In this document: positions 18,332 through 28,712 of the stretch, one piece after another | How positions within the stretch are numbered: the first letter of the stretch is position 1 | How the letters are laid out: each line of letters begins with the position of its first letter | NCBI RefSeq assembly: GCF_000230895.2 | Contig: NC_016604.1 | Span: 1,426,001-1,490,000, forward strand | Source of the DNA: Mycolicibacterium rhodesiae NBB3 | GTDB lineage: Bacteria; Actinomycetota; Actinomycetes; Mycobacteriales; Mycobacteriaceae | Length of the DNA stretch: 64,000 bases | Direction of reading: 5' to 3' | The notes under the pieces: generated by a model | The model's database searches: none | Told to the model about the DNA's origin: nothing | Seen by the model: only the letters and a program-made list of their open reading frames with translations | Made by a program: the position numbers and the translations under genes

Positions 18332-19771
18332 TCACCGGTTCAACACCCAGGCGAACAATCCGACCATGTACGCCAGCACCGGAATCAGCGACGCATCGAC
18401 ACCGGAGGCCAGGAAGCCGACGAGGCGCCGCATCGGCAGCGAGTACGTGTCCGGTGATGCGACCCGAGGCACCAATGCCGCGAACACAAACACCGCGGTC
18501 AGTCCCGCCAACGCGGCAAGCGCCCACCACGCCGCGGTGTAGCGGCCTTGCGCCGCGAACGCCGCGAGGAATGCAGTCGCCATCAGGAACGGCTGGCCGA
18601 GCAGCCACGCCTTGCACGGCGCGGAGTCCCACACTCGCGCGCGCAGTGCCGCGCCCACCGCGACGGCGCCGACGACATACCACGCCCAGTACGAAACGGT
18701 CGGCGGTCCGGCGAGGAGCAGCGCACCCGTTGTGCCGAGCAGCACTCCGCCGGCGATGAATCCGGTCTGGTGCGAATCGCTGATCCGCACGCGGCGCGGA
18801 AGGTCTTCGAGCACCTTCAGCGACGGCGGTGGCGGTGTCGGGTCACCGGGTGCGGGAATCACCGGTACCGGCAGACGCGACCACCAAGCGGACAGTTGGG
18901 CGGCCTGCACGGTGATCACGAGGGCAAGCACGATCAACAGCGATGCGATGACGACGGTGTCGAGGTCCCAGATCGCGGCCGCGCCAGCGGTGATCAGCGC
19001 GCCGACACCCACGACGGCAGCGGCAGTGAACACGGCGATCGCGCGTTCGGCGACGGCGATACTCACGATGGCCCAGGCGGTCACCCCGGCCGCGGCCAAC
19101 AGGACTGCCGCCGATCCCGGCTCACCGGGCACCGCGAGTCCGAGCGCCGCGGCGATCGGTACGAGCGCGGCGACCGACAACGCGGTGGCCAACTTCGGCG
19201 CACGTCCCCACGCAAGCATGGTCGCGATCACGGTCACCAGCGCGACGCCGCTCGCGGCAATGACTCCGACGTGGCCGCCGGTGGCGAATCGATGCACGGT
19301 GGCGAACGCGGTCGCAATCAGGACCAGTGCGATGACGGCGATCGACGCACCGCGTCGAACATGGACTGCACCCCAGGGCATTTCGCGGGCAGCGGAGAAG
19401 ATGACAGCCGCATCGCCGATGTCCTCCACGATCCGCGGGGCGGGTGGTCCGGCCGGAACCGGCTGTAATGCCAGGAGGTCTCCGTCGACCACACCGACGG
19501 TGTTCAGCGTGGCCTCGAGACTGAAGGGCGCACCACCGATGGGCGCGAGGGAGAGCGGTGCCGGTCTGTCGGTGTCCTGTCCATCGGATGCGAACGCCAT
19601 CCGGCGAACCGCAGGCAGGATTTCGCGCAGCGGAAGCTCGGTGGGCAACACCATGTCGGTGACTCGACCGCCCGCGGGATCGTCTGGGCTGCCCGCGGCA
19701 AGCACGGCGACGCGCACGATCGGCATCGCCGCCAGCGAGGTGCCGCCGTTCAACTGACTGTCTGACGCCAT
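18332..19771 (-). CDS. eccD3: ESX-3 secretion membrane channel component EccD3
   Basis: The ATG at 19771 (MASDSQLNGG) gives 479 residues, near the usual EccD3 length, and overlaps the espG3 end by 22 bases. The N-terminal 100 or so residues form the ubiquitin-like cytoplasmic domain (MPIVRVAVLA start, DLLALQP end). About eleven transmembrane helices follow, with one cytoplasmic loop (LKVLEDLPRRVRISD) in the middle. EccD dimers build most of the membrane scaffold of the type VII secretion complex. Confidence 0.93.
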   Translation of the reverse strand: MASDSQLNGGTSLAAMPIVRVAVLAAGSPDDPAGGRVTDMVLPTELPLREILPAVRRMAFASDGQDTDRPAPLSLAPIGGAPFSLEATLNTVGVVDGDLLALQPVPAGPPAPRIVEDIGDAAVIFSAAREMPWGAVHVRRGASIAVIALVLIATAFATVHRFATGGHVGVIAASGVALVTVIATMLAWGRAPKLATALSVAALVPIAAALGLAVPGEPGSAAVLLAAAGVTAWAIVSIAVAERAIAVFTAAAVVGVGALITAGAAAIWDLDTVVIASLLIVLALVITVQAAQLSAWWSRLPVPVIPAPGDPTPPPPSLKVLEDLPRRVRISDSHQTGFIAGGVLLGTTGALLLAGPPTVSYWAWYVVGAVAVGAALRARVWDSAPCKAWLLGQPFLMATAFLAAFAAQGRYTAAWWALAALAGLTAVFVFAALVPRVASPDTYSLPMRRLVGFLASGVDASLIPVLAYMVGLFAWVLNR

Positions 19772-20631
19772 TTCTGGTGTTCCGTTCTCTGGTCCGAGCC
19801 GAAGTCTCGGGTCAACTGCTGATGTGGAAACCACGGCCCGTCGGGCAGCGTGGCGGTGAGCCGTTCGATCGCGGTCGCGATCGCCAGCGGTGTACCGGAT
19901 GTGAAGGTCGAGACAACCTCCCCGTCGAAGGCTTTCGACGGGGACACGAGAACGCGGCCTTCTCGGGTGTCGACGATGCTGACGCCGACATTCGTGCTGA
20001 CGCGATGGCCGTCGCGGTGGTCTCCTGCGACGATCTCCACATATCTGCGGTCTGCCGCGTATGCGGCCTCCACGACGGCGCGCGCGGTCGTCGGGATGCC
20101 GAGGAACAAGATGACGTCGTCGAGTGCCGCGCCGCCGCGCAACTGTTCGTCGGCGCGCACTCCGGTCCGTGCGGGAATGGTGAACTCCTCGAAGCTTGCC
20201 GGGGACCGTCCTGACAAACCCGCGGTCAGGATGGGCACCAGCGCCTGTGGATCACCGACGTCCAGCGCCGTGAGCGTGACCATGCCACCGCTACGCAGGG
20301 CGATCGTGTGTTCGTCGGTTTGCTCGACGCGACGTGCGACCTGCCCACGCAGCATGTTGCCGGATCCGCTGACGAATCTGAGTTCAAGCCAGCGTCGTGC
20401 CCGGCACGTCGCCGTGACCCATTGGCGCACAGCGGGATCGATGACCCCGCGCTCGGTCATCACCCCGATATCCACCAACTCCGCGACCAGCCTGGCCGTG
20501 ACCGCCGCACGTTGCGACTGATCGCTGTACGGCGGCGTGATCGCGAGTACCCAGGGAAAGCTCCCGGCGCCGCAGGCATCGGCGACGAACCAGGCCTGCT
20601 CTGCGGTCAGCTCGACTGCGTTAGCGGCCAA
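19750..20631 (-). CDS. espG3: ESX-3 PE/PPE-specific cytosolic chaperone EspG3
   Basis: A 293-residue soluble protein that starts with VELTAEQAWFVADACGAGSF, the usual EspG3 beginning. EspG proteins bind the tip of PPE proteins and keep PE-PPE pairs soluble before export; EspG3 should serve the PE5-PPE4 pair encoded upstream. It lies six bases after the esxH stop and overlaps the eccD3 start, so the genes are coupled. Confidence 0.93.
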   Translation of the reverse strand: MAANAVELTAEQAWFVADACGAGSFPWVLAITPPYSDQSQRAAVTARLVAELVDIGVMTERGVIDPAVRQWVTATCRARRWLELRFVSGSGNMLRGQVARRVEQTDEHTIALRSGGMVTLTALDVGDPQALVPILTAGLSGRSPASFEEFTIPARTGVRADEQLRGGAALDDVILFLGIPTTARAVVEAAYAADRRYVEIVAGDHRDGHRVSTNVGVSIVDTREGRVLVSPSKAFDGEVVSTFTSGTPLAIATAIERLTATLPDGPWFPHQQLTRDFGSDQRTEHQKWRQTVS

Positions 20632-20637
20632 CGGGAT

Positions 20638-20928
20638 TCAGCCACCCCACTTGGCACCTTCGGCCACATCGCGAGCACTCATCGACATCGTGTTCGTCTC
20701 GTGGGTTGCGGCCATCGCACGGTAAGCCCGCACGAGTTCTTCGAGGCTGGCGTTCCATTGCGCCTGCCACGCCTGGTAGCTCAAACCGGTGTCACCCTGC
20801 CAGGCGCCCGCCAATGCGGCCTGCTCACTTGCGATGTCAGCGCCGATGCCGTGCATGGCACCCGCATAGCCGGCCATCTCGCCGGCATGACCCAGCATCG
20901 CCGGGTAGTTGTACATGATCTGCGACAT
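20638..20928 (-). CDS. esxH: ESX-3 secreted WXG100 protein EsxH (TB10.4-like)
   Basis: The ATG at 20928 ([20 protein letters not shown]) follows a good ribosome site (GAGGGGA) and gives 96 residues, the standard length. The WXG turn is WQG at 43-45, and the C-terminus ends in AEGAKWGG. It forms a heterodimer with EsxG that is needed for mycobactin-mediated iron uptake. Of the zinc ligands reported for M. tuberculosis EsxH (His14, His70, His76, Glu77), three are kept but position 70 is Arg here. Confidence 0.96.
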   Translation of the reverse strand: MSQIMYNYPAMLGHAGEMAGYAGAMHGIGADIASEQAALAGAWQGDTGLSYQAWQAQWNASLEELVRAYRAMAATHETNTMSMSARDVAEGAKWGG

Positions 20929-20956
20929 CTTCGATCCCCTCTCGTCAGTTCGTGGT

Positions 20957-21250
20957 TCAGATTCCGGTGTAGGTACTGGCCGCGGCGGCGTCCTCGGCAA
21001 CATAGGTGCCTGCGGCGTCGCCGATGTTCACCTGCGCGATGTCGAGCAGCGCGTTGATCTTGGCCGAGATCTCGATGAAGCGGGCGTGTGAGGCCTGGAA
21101 TGCGGCCGAAGATTCACCCATGTGGAAGGCCTGCGCCGACTGCGCCGCCTGCTCGGCCTGAGCCATGGTGCTGCGCATCAGGGCAGCCTTGGCGGAGAAG
21201 GCGGCCTCGGAGGCAACCAGTTGCGGGATGTGAGCGTCCAACATGCTCAT
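20957..21250 (-). CDS. esxG: ESX-3 secreted WXG100-like partner EsxG
   Basis: A 97-residue helical-hairpin protein starting [18 protein letters not shown] and ending AASTYTGI. As in other EsxG proteins the turn lacks tryptophan (HMGESS), while the C-terminal YxxxD/E-type secretion signal (YVAED) is present. It pairs with EsxH, whose gene follows after 28 bases. A ribosome site (AGGAAA) precedes the ATG. Confidence 0.96.
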   Translation of the reverse strand: MSMLDAHIPQLVASEAAFSAKAALMRSTMAQAEQAAQSAQAFHMGESSAAFQASHARFIEISAKINALLDIAQVNIGDAAGTYVAEDAAAASTYTGI

Positions 21251-21305
21251 GGCATTTCCTTTCGATCCTTGGTCTGACGTGGACGGTGTGCCTCAGGTGA
21301 TCGGT

Positions 21306-22856
21306 TCAGTCGCGCGATCCTCCCTCTGGGTCCCAGTCGCGAGGCAACATGGGCTCTCTGGGTCCGCCGCCGTACGAATCACCCTCGAGTTCCGTCAGAC
21401 CCGTGGCCTGCTCGGTCTCCGATTTGGGTCCGGCGCCGGCGAAGCCGACTGTCCCGGCTCCACGCTCGGACGCACGCATACGTGACCGTGGCTCTTCGGG
21501 AGGCGCCTCGTCGGCGTCGGGCTCGTAATCCATGTACGCATCGGCGTACTGACGCTGATGGATCGGCTGCCCATGTCTACGGCGGGCCTTGCGTTTCGCC
21601 AACGACGATGCCGCAGCCGCGGCAGCGGCGGATGCCGCGATGTCGGAAGCAGGCGCCTTGACGCCGGTGCCCTCCCGGAAAGTGGGTGACACTCCGCCGC
21701 CCGGACCGGCGGGACCGATCGCATAGGGCAGCGCCGCACCGACTCCCGGTGCGGGTGCGCTCGGTGCCGGTGCGGAGCCGGCGCTGACCGATGTCGTCGG
21801 TGCACCGGCTCCCGTGGGTACGGTCGGCGACACCGACGTGATCGGCGGCATGCTCTCGGCACGTACGTGCGGGGCCGGCCGGGTCGGGATCGCCGCTGGC
21901 GCGGGTTCTGGCGCAGGTGCGGAATCAGGGACAGGCACTTCGGTTTTCGGGAGCAGCGCGGCGATCATCAGCGGAATGAAGATCGGAGCGGCGAAGATCA
22001 TCGACCACGTGGTCCAGCCGAGCGGCTGAGTGATCGCCTGGTAGAGGACGAAGAGCAGGATCAGTCCCGACGACGGGTTGAAGAGCCACCCGAAGATGCT
22101 GTTCAGGAAATCGTTGAGAAACTGGAAGACGTTGTTCAGAAAGGTGCGCGCGAAGTCCAGGATCGAATTGAGGAAGTCCTCGACGAACTGCACCAGCCGC
22201 TGCAGGAAGTCCGATAGCGAATCCGCGGCGTTCTGGGCCGCACTGGCATCCGCCGCACTCAACAGTGCCGCGGACTGCTGCGCATCTGCCGCTGCCGAAC
22301 CGGCCTCTCCGACACCAGGCGTCAACAGGAACGGCGCGGGAGGTGTGGTCGGCGTCGCGGCCAGCGCGGCACCCGAAACCGCCTGATACACACTCATCGT
22401 GGTGGCAGCCTGAATCCACATCCGCACATAGTCGGCCTCGTTCAGTGCGATCGGGATGGTGTTGATGCCGAGAAAGTTGGTGCCGACGAGGACCGCATGC
22501 GTCGCATGGTTGAGTGCCAGCTGCGGCAAGGTCGGCATCGTGGCGAGCGCCGTGGAGTACGCCGCGGCGGCGGTGGTGTGCTGCACAGAGGTCGCGGCAC
22601 TATTCGCGCTCGCCTGCGCGAGCCACGCCAGGTAGGGGGTGTGTGCCGTCACGTACTGCTCGGCACTCGGGCCCTCCCAGGCCCCGGCCTGTACCGCACC
22701 GAGTACGCCGGTCAACTCGGCTGCGGCGGTGGCATATTCGGCCGAAAGCGCCTGCCATGCCCCCGCTGCCGCCAGCAGCGGACCTGGTCCCGGGCCACTG
22801 CTGAGCATCGCCGAATGAACCTCCGGGGCGAGGGCCATCCAGATGGGGGCGGTCAT
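21306..22856 (-). CDS. PPE4: ESX-3 PPE protein PPE4
   Basis: A 516-residue protein. The N-terminal 180 residues are the PPE domain: [18 protein letters not shown], the WEG turn in [11 protein letters not shown], and helices binding PE and EspG. The middle has a hydrophobic helical region with [17 protein letters not shown] repeats around residues 215-310. The C-terminus is Pro/Ala-rich and then acidic. It is the partner of PE5, encoded two bases upstream, and a substrate of EspG3 and ESX-3. In M. tuberculosis PE5-PPE4 contributes to siderophore-mediated iron acquisition. Confidence 0.95.
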   Translation of the reverse strand: MTAPIWMALAPEVHSAMLSSGPGPGPLLAAAGAWQALSAEYATAAAELTGVLGAVQAGAWEGPSAEQYVTAHTPYLAWLAQASANSAATSVQHTTAAAAYSTALATMPTLPQLALNHATHAVLVGTNFLGINTIPIALNEADYVRMWIQAATTMSVYQAVSGAALAATPTTPPAPFLLTPGVGEAGSAAADAQQSAALLSAADASAAQNAADSLSDFLQRLVQFVEDFLNSILDFARTFLNNVFQFLNDFLNSIFGWLFNPSSGLILLFVLYQAITQPLGWTTWSMIFAAPIFIPLMIAALLPKTEVPVPDSAPAPEPAPAAIPTRPAPHVRAESMPPITSVSPTVPTGAGAPTTSVSAGSAPAPSAPAPGVGAALPYAIGPAGPGGGVSPTFREGTGVKAPASDIAASAAAAAAASSLAKRKARRRHGQPIHQRQYADAYMDYEPDADEAPPEEPRSRMRASERGAGTVGFAGAGPKSETEQATGLTELEGDSYGGGPREPMLPRDWDPEGGSRD

Positions 22857-22858
22857 GA

Positions 22859-23167
22859 TCAGCTACCGGCGATCAGGTACGACGCGGCGGCGGTCGCATC
22901 GCCGGTCGCATAGCTGGTACCGGATTCACCCACTCCGATGCCCGAGCGTCCGAGTTCCTCGACGCCGATCGCGGCCATCGTATTGTGCTGCATGCCATGC
23001 GCACTCAGGCCGGCGGCGGTCTGCAAGGAGACCGGGTCCACTGCGGGCGGCGCGACGGCACTGACGACGGGTGCGGCAGCGGCGTGGGCGGCGGCCAGTC
23101 GAGCGGTGAGCCCCTCGACGGCGGTGCTCGCCGCGACGAGGCCTTCGGGGACTACGCGCAGAGTCAT
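22859..23167 (-). CDS. PE5: ESX-3 PE protein PE5
   Basis: A 102-residue PE-domain protein: [20 protein letters not shown] start, two long Ala-rich helices and the type VII secretion signal YATGD near the C-terminus. The ATG shares a base with the eccC3 stop. It forms a secreted heterodimer with PPE4, whose gene starts two bases after its stop. Confidence 0.95.
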   Translation of the reverse strand: MTLRVVPEGLVAASTAVEGLTARLAAAHAAAAPVVSAVAPPAVDPVSLQTAAGLSAHGMQHNTMAAIGVEELGRSGIGVGESGTSYATGDATAAASYLIAGS

Positions 23168-26100
23168 CAGTTGAACTCCCTTCCTCTGTTGTCTGCGTTG
23201 CCTGCACTGCCGGACACCGCGTCTGCGAGCGGATTGACGAGTTGCACGAAGGTCGGGGCGTCGCCGTCGTCGAGCAGCATCGCCCGTCCGGCCGGCAGTC
23301 GACGGAAGCGGTGCCCCCTGATCTTGCCGCTGTCCTGGGGATTGCCCGACAGCATGAGAATGGCGGCCTGCAACTCGTTGAGGCGGCGCAGCAACGGAGC
23401 CGTCATCAGGGCGTGGGCCGAACCGGTCGCCCGCGCCGTGACGATGACACGAAGGCCGAGTTCACTTGCCTGCGAGAGCAACCCGATGATGCCCGTCCAG
23501 GGCCGTTGGCCGACGAACGGTCCGCTGACGGCAGGAGCATCGGGAATCTGGTCGACGTCGTCGATGATCAGGTAGTGGGTGTGGCCGTTTCCGTTCTGCC
23601 GGTATGTCCACCCGGTGAGTTCCTGTGGGGTCAGACCGGCCGGCGGGCGGCGCTGCTCCAGCAGTGCCGACAACCCCAGCATCGCTGGTGTGATCCGATC
23701 GATGTTCGGGGTGTATTCGTTGTCGGGGAACAGCGGCTCGTCGACGAGGTGTAGGCGGCGGTCGATCACCGTGAACGCCACGCCGTCCGGCGTCGAGTTC
23801 TCGCGAATCGTCCGGATCACATGGCGCAGCAGTGTCGTCTTGCCGGACTTGGCGTCGCCGAAGACCACCAGTAGTGGGTTGTCGGCGAAGCTCAGCGACA
23901 CCGTAGCGAGATCCTGCTCGCGCTGGCCCACGACCACGCGCTCCGGCGCCCGGTACAGCGGCGCCACCGCGGACGGATCCAGTTGGTGCGGCAGCAGCCG
24001 TACCGGCGGTGCCGAGACACCCGGATAGCGCGCGTTGATGACTCCGATGTCGCGTAGCGGCGGCTCCGCGAACAGGAAGTGCTCGGCGGCCATCGTCAAG
24101 CCGCGGCCCGGTTGATCGGCGGGCACGGCCTCGGCGGGCCGCCGCAGCGCGCCGGTCACCCGCACATTGCTGTCGCGTGGATCGGCCAGCTTGAGCTCGA
24201 GCCGCAGCCCCAACCCATCGCGCATGGCCAACGGCACCTCGAGCCAGTTCGGCGTGGTGATGACCACGTGGATGCCGTAGGCCATCCCGACGTTGACGAG
24301 CTCGGTGACCCTGGGCAGCAGCGGGTTCCGCGTGTTGAATGTGTCGGTGTTGTCGCGGCTGAACGCGTACAGGTTGTCGATGACTAGAAAGACCTCGCCG
24401 TACTCGTCGCGTTCGCGGCCGCCGTTGCCGGAGTGGCCCATAGCCTGCCGGGCCCTCAGCAACTGCTCGAGCTCACCGAAGGTGCGACGGATGCGTTCCG
24501 GTTCGAGCGGCGAGGCGACGCTGCCGACGTGCGCGAGATTCTCGAGCGCGCGCAGCTGTCCGCCGCCGTAGTCCAGGCAGTAGAAGGTGATATCGCGAGG
24601 TGAGTGCAGGGCGGCCGCCGACAGGATGAACGTCTGCAGCGCCGCTGTCTTACCCGACTTTGGTCCGCCGTGGATGAGCAGGTTCGCGGCAGCCGATGTC
24701 GCGTCGAAGATGAGCGGATCGCGTCGCATCGCGAACGGTCTGTCGATCTCGCCGAGCGGCCAGCGCCGTTGACGCGCGGACACATCCGAGCGTGCCAGCA
24801 GCTCGTCGAGCGGCACCGGTTCGTCCAGCGGCGGCAGCCACAGTCGCGGCGCCTTCGGGCCGTAATGCTCGAGCTGATCACCGACCGTGGCCACCAGCTT
24901 GCGCGGGGGGCGATCCTCGTGCGCGGCTGGTTCCACTGCGGTCACCGTGTCGGCAGGCGCCTCGACATGCCCTGCGGTGAACAGAGCGGGCACCGGAACC
25001 GACTGCACGACAACCGACTTCTCCACCCGCGGCGGATCGTAGATGCCATCGACGTAGGTGCTGCGGAACTTGACCGGCATGGCGCCCGGCGTCGGCACCA
25101 GATAGCCCTCGCCCTTGTGCTCCGGCCCCGCCTCGATGTGGAACGCATCCTCGACGCCGATGATCTGGCGGCTGACCGCCGGGCTCGCCACTTTGAGCCC
25201 GATGCGGTACGAGGTGTTCTTGTCGATGTCCTTGATGCGACCGACATCGAGCGTCTGCGACGCGAACAGGATGTGGATGCGGAACGAACGTCCCTTGCGC
25301 GCCACGTAATCGAAGAGGTCGGCGTACTCGGGGTGGTCCGCCAGCATGAGGGAGAACTCATCGGCGACGACGAGCAGCGTCGGCAGCGGCGGCAGATCAT
25401 GGCCCGCCGCGATGGCGGCCTCGTATTCGAGCACCGAGTTGAAGGCGCTGCCCTGCACCCGACGGCCCGCTTCCATCAGCAGCTGTTCGCGGCGCGCGAC
25501 TTCACCGCGCAGCGTGTCGGCGAAACGATCGGCGAGGGAACGCTTCTCGGCCATGTTGGAGATCACCGCAACCACCTGCGGGAAATGCCGGAAGATATCG
25601 GCTCCGGCCTCACCCTTGAAGTCGGCGTAGATGACGATCAGCCGGTCCGCGGAGTGAGTGGTCAACAGCGACAGCAGAATCGACATCAGCGTCTGCGACT
25701 TGCCCGAGCCGGTCATGCCGATCATGAGGCCGTGCGGACCCATACCGCCCTCCGCCTCGTCCTTGAGGTCGAAGATCAGCGGTTCGCCGGTCGACGTCAC
25801 GCCGATCGGCACCCGCAGCTCGTCGGCGCGCGCACGCGGCGCCCACAGACTCGCCACATCCAGCGCGGCGGCGTCCGGGATGCCGAGCAGTGTCGAGAAG
25901 GTGGCCACCCCGGCATTGCTGGAGCGCGCGTGGTTCGGGTTCGAATCCCACCGGGACAGCCGGCGAGCGATGTGGCGGGCGGTGGCGACATCGAGCTGAT
26001 CGGCCGTGTCGATGTACGACGCCCACCCGCCGGTCTGCCAGCGCTCGAGCTTTCCGTCGACGACGCGCAAGATCGGGCGCTCCGGGTCGGCGTACTGTTC

Positions 26101-27147
26101 GCGGTGCGGCGGCTCGGCGATGCGGTGCACCAAAGTCACACCGGCCAGTCCCGCGCGCGGCACCAGGACGTTCGGATCTGCATCGGGGTCGTCGACGACG
26201 ATCAGCACATGTTTGGCGGCCGAATCCTCGTCGGAGCCGAACGGTTCGCGGTCCTGCAGCGCCGGGTCGATCGCCACCCTCAGTTGATTGACGTCTGATG
26301 TCAGGTACCGGGCCGGGCCCGCGCCGTCGACTGATCGAGGTATGTCATTGTGCGGCAGCCACTTCAACCATGACCAGGCATCGCTTTCGAAGTGTGGGGA
26401 GGCCAGCGCGACGGAAAGGACGGCGGGGTCGTGCCATGTGACGGCCTGGGCGATCCAGGCCCGCAATGCGCCGCGGACGTCGTCGCGTTCACCGAAGACC
26501 GTGATCCGCGAGACCTTGGCGAGGTCTATGCCGGACGGCACCGCGCGCACGGTGCGCTGCACATCGAGCAGGCCGCGCAACGTCGTGTGCGAGACCGGTT
26601 CGAGGTCGATCTCGTCGGCGCTGTCCTTGACCCGCAGCGTGGCGTTGAGCGGCGCGTCGTGTAAACCCGTTCGCAGCACCAGGAAGTCGCTGTCGTGCGG
26701 GTCGCGCTCCCACTGTCGACGGGTGCCGGGCACATCGACGAGCAGTTTCGGATCCGGATACGACCACTCGGCCGCAGCACGCTGTTCATCGGCATGCGCG
26801 CGGACGTTGTCCCGCACCACCGACAGGTAGCGAAGGTAGTCGGCCCGTTCGGCGTCGACCTCTTCGGTGCGCATCTTGTTGTCAGTGCCGCGGTACAGCG
26901 CAGTCGCCGCCAGCAGCAGCACAAACGGGAAGAACAGTGTCGTCGGCGAGATCAGCCGCATGCCGGTGGCGACCAGCGCGACGATCATGCCGATGATGAG
27001 GATGACGATCAGATAGGGCAGCACGCGTCGCAGCAACGACGGTGGCACCAGCCGGGGCAGCTCCGGTGGCGGCTCGATGGTGATGGTGCCCTTGCGCGAC
27101 GTCGGCGGGGCGATCCGGCGGCGCGCTTCGAAGATGAGCCGGCTCAC
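23167..27147 (-). CDS. eccC3: ESX-3 FtsK/SpoIIIE-type motor ATPase EccC3
   Basis: A 1,326-residue unsplit EccC. Two transmembrane helices lie at about 44-64 and 69-85, then a DUF-type stalk. Three ATPase domains follow, with Walker A motifs GMTGSGKS (477-484), GGPKSGKT (827-834) and GDAKSGKT (1097-1104). The first domain has a complete Walker B, LLVVADEF (591-598). EccC recognises substrates such as EsxH through its last ATPase domain and drives export with ATP. It overlaps eccB3 by four bases (ATGA) and PE5 by one. Confidence 0.96.
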   Translation of the reverse strand: MSRLIFEARRRIAPPTSRKGTITIEPPPELPRLVPPSLLRRVLPYLIVILIIGMIVALVATGMRLISPTTLFFPFVLLLAATALYRGTDNKMRTEEVDAERADYLRYLSVVRDNVRAHADEQRAAAEWSYPDPKLLVDVPGTRRQWERDPHDSDFLVLRTGLHDAPLNATLRVKDSADEIDLEPVSHTTLRGLLDVQRTVRAVPSGIDLAKVSRITVFGERDDVRGALRAWIAQAVTWHDPAVLSVALASPHFESDAWSWLKWLPHNDIPRSVDGAGPARYLTSDVNQLRVAIDPALQDREPFGSDEDSAAKHVLIVVDDPDADPNVLVPRAGLAGVTLVHRIAEPPHREQYADPERPILRVVDGKLERWQTGGWASYIDTADQLDVATARHIARRLSRWDSNPNHARSSNAGVATFSTLLGIPDAAALDVASLWAPRARADELRVPIGVTSTGEPLIFDLKDEAEGGMGPHGLMIGMTGSGKSQTLMSILLSLLTTHSADRLIVIYADFKGEAGADIFRHFPQVVAVISNMAEKRSLADRFADTLRGEVARREQLLMEAGRRVQGSAFNSVLEYEAAIAAGHDLPPLPTLLVVADEFSLMLADHPEYADLFDYVARKGRSFRIHILFASQTLDVGRIKDIDKNTSYRIGLKVASPAVSRQIIGVEDAFHIEAGPEHKGEGYLVPTPGAMPVKFRSTYVDGIYDPPRVEKSVVVQSVPVPALFTAGHVEAPADTVTAVEPAAHEDRPPRKLVATVGDQLEHYGPKAPRLWLPPLDEPVPLDELLARSDVSARQRRWPLGEIDRPFAMRRDPLIFDATSAAANLLIHGGPKSGKTAALQTFILSAAALHSPRDITFYCLDYGGGQLRALENLAHVGSVASPLEPERIRRTFGELEQLLRARQAMGHSGNGGRERDEYGEVFLVIDNLYAFSRDNTDTFNTRNPLLPRVTELVNVGMAYGIHVVITTPNWLEVPLAMRDGLGLRLELKLADPRDSNVRVTGALRRPAEAVPADQPGRGLTMAAEHFLFAEPPLRDIGVINARYPGVSAPPVRLLPHQLDPSAVAPLYRAPERVVVGQREQDLATVSLSFADNPLLVVFGDAKSGKTTLLRHVIRTIRENSTPDGVAFTVIDRRLHLVDEPLFPDNEYTPNIDRITPAMLGLSALLEQRRPPAGLTPQELTGWTYRQNGNGHTHYLIIDDVDQIPDAPAVSGPFVGQRPWTGIIGLLSQASELGLRVIVTARATGSAHALMTAPLLRRLNELQAAILMLSGNPQDSGKIRGHRFRRLPAGRAMLLDDGDAPTFVQLVNPLADAVSGSAGNADNRGREFN

Positions 27148-28712
27148 GATGGGGTCTCCCTAACAACTGCGGGTCGGGGGTCGGCTGCGAGTCCGTCGTG
27201 CGCCAGCAGGGCGTCGCCGCGGGACAGCGTCGGGCCCTGAGCGAACTGGCTCAGCATCGACCACGGTATGGGCAGCGGCGGGGGGGTCAGCCCGAGCGCC
27301 GCGATCGTCTTCTGGCCGTCCTCGGTGTCCAGGCCGTAGCGCACACCCGTGTCGCTGAGCCAGAAGTTGGCGGCGCCGATCGGCCGGGTGGACGCACCAC
27401 CGCCGTCCTGGCCGACGGTCTGCACCAGGTAGCCCCGGCCGGGTGTCAGCACAACGCGATCGGCGGTGGTTCCCCATCCCGCGCCGACGAGGTCGACTGT
27501 GCGAAGTTTATCGGAAACGGGAAGTGTTACCCCAGAGCGCAATTGAAGGGTTCCTGCGGTCGCGTCCGCCGGGCGGGTCCATTGCGCGCATGTCAACGGC
27601 GCGTCGGCCGCATCGACGACTGTCACCTGTTCGCTCGGGTAGGCGTCATTGTCGATGACGCTGGCCTCGGGTAGCTTCGCGATGTCGTCGGCTCCGAGGC
27701 GCGGCGGCTGGTTGAGCCCGAATGAGTCCGTATTGCGCAGTATCGCGGCCACCACCGGCGAAATCGGTTGCAGCCCTTCGCGAAGCACCGCGTAGTGACG
27801 CAGCGCGTTGTCAGTGCCGAACGACGTCACCACCGCGCCGATGGGCGCGGGCACCGGCAGCGGGTATGGCGTCGACTCCCCCGCACCCGGGATGACCGGC
27901 GCGCTCAGGGCCGGAGCTTCGGGAACCGCGTTGAACAAGCCGGGCGCGACGGCGCGACCAATCGGTGCATCGGAGCCGAGGCCCAGCGCACTGGTCACAG
28001 GGCGATCGTTGAGGTCGATGGAGCTACGGCGACCCTCCCACAGTAGCCACGTACCCGCCTTGGGTCCGGACTCGTTGGCCACCAGGATGGCTTGGTTGGC
28101 GGGCAGTTTCGCGGCCCGCTCGCCACCGTCGGTAAGCGGTGCGGCGATCAGCGTCACCCCCGTTGCGGGCCCGGCGATGCCGTCGCAGACTGTCCAGTCG
28201 GCATCGCCAGATGTGTTCTGCACCATGCGTTCTGGAGCACCGGGGATGCCGATCAGGTTTCCGCGCGGGAATTGGTCGATCTCACTGGTCTTCACCGTCG
28301 TCGGATTGTCGGGCCGCCCCGCGATGAGGCGCGCCGACGTCAGGTTCAGCACCGGGTGCAGCTGGTCACCGAGGCGGACGTAGAGCGCCGACGTGGTGCG
28401 GTCCGCGAGGATAGCGTCGTTACCCGCGACCCCGCCGGGTCTGATGAGCGAGAAGACGAAGCAGCCGGCGAGGCCGGTGATCAGTACGAGGGCACCGACG
28501 AGGACTGCGCGCGACTGCGTACGCAACGGGTCGACGAGCATGCGTGTGTCGTGCAGTGCGACTCCGGATGCGATGCGCCGCAGAATGAATCGCCAGCCGG
28601 ACACCTGATGGCGTGTGACGAACCCACGGCGGTACGCGACGCGGTCGGGGTTCTCGTTGACCGGGGTTCGAGACGTGAACTCGCGGCGGCCCTGATTGTC
28701 GGGGCCGCTCAT
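27144..28712 (-). CDS. eccB3: ESX-3 secretion membrane component EccB3
   Basis: A 522-residue protein with a short basic N-terminal cytoplasmic part ([20 protein letters not shown]), one membrane span (about 68-90) and a large periplasmic domain with repeats such as [17 protein letters not shown], typical of EccB. Together with EccC, EccD and EccE it forms the core membrane complex. Its gene overlaps those of eccA3 and eccC3 by four bases each, which indicates tight translational coupling. Confidence 0.95.
   Translation of the reverse strand: MSGPDNQGRREFTSRTPVNENPDRVAYRRGFVTRHQVSGWRFILRRIASGVALHDTRMLVDPLRTQSRAVLVGALVLITGLAGCFVFSLIRPGGVAGNDAILADRTTSALYVRLGDQLHPVLNLTSARLIAGRPDNPTTVKTSEIDQFPRGNLIGIPGAPERMVQNTSGDADWTVCDGIAGPATGVTLIAAPLTDGGERAAKLPANQAILVANESGPKAGTWLLWEGRRSSIDLNDRPVTSALGLGSDAPIGRAVAPGLFNAVPEAPALSAPVIPGAGESTPYPLPVPAPIGAVVTSFGTDNALRHYAVLREGLQPISPVVAAILRNTDSFGLNQPPRLGADDIAKLPEASVIDNDAYPSEQVTVVDAADAPLTCAQWTRPADATAGTLQLRSGVTLPVSDKLRTVDLVGAGWGTTADRVVLTPGRGYLVQTVGQDGGGASTRPIGAANFWLSDTGVRYGLDTEDGQKTIAALGLTPPPLPIPWSMLSQFAQGPTLSRGDALLAHDGLAADPRPAVVRETPS

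Noticed and set aside
24604..26298. Long open frame antisense to eccC3
   Set aside because: It is a high-GC shadow of the eccC3 coding frame: Arg/His-rich, no family character and fully inside a well-supported gene.
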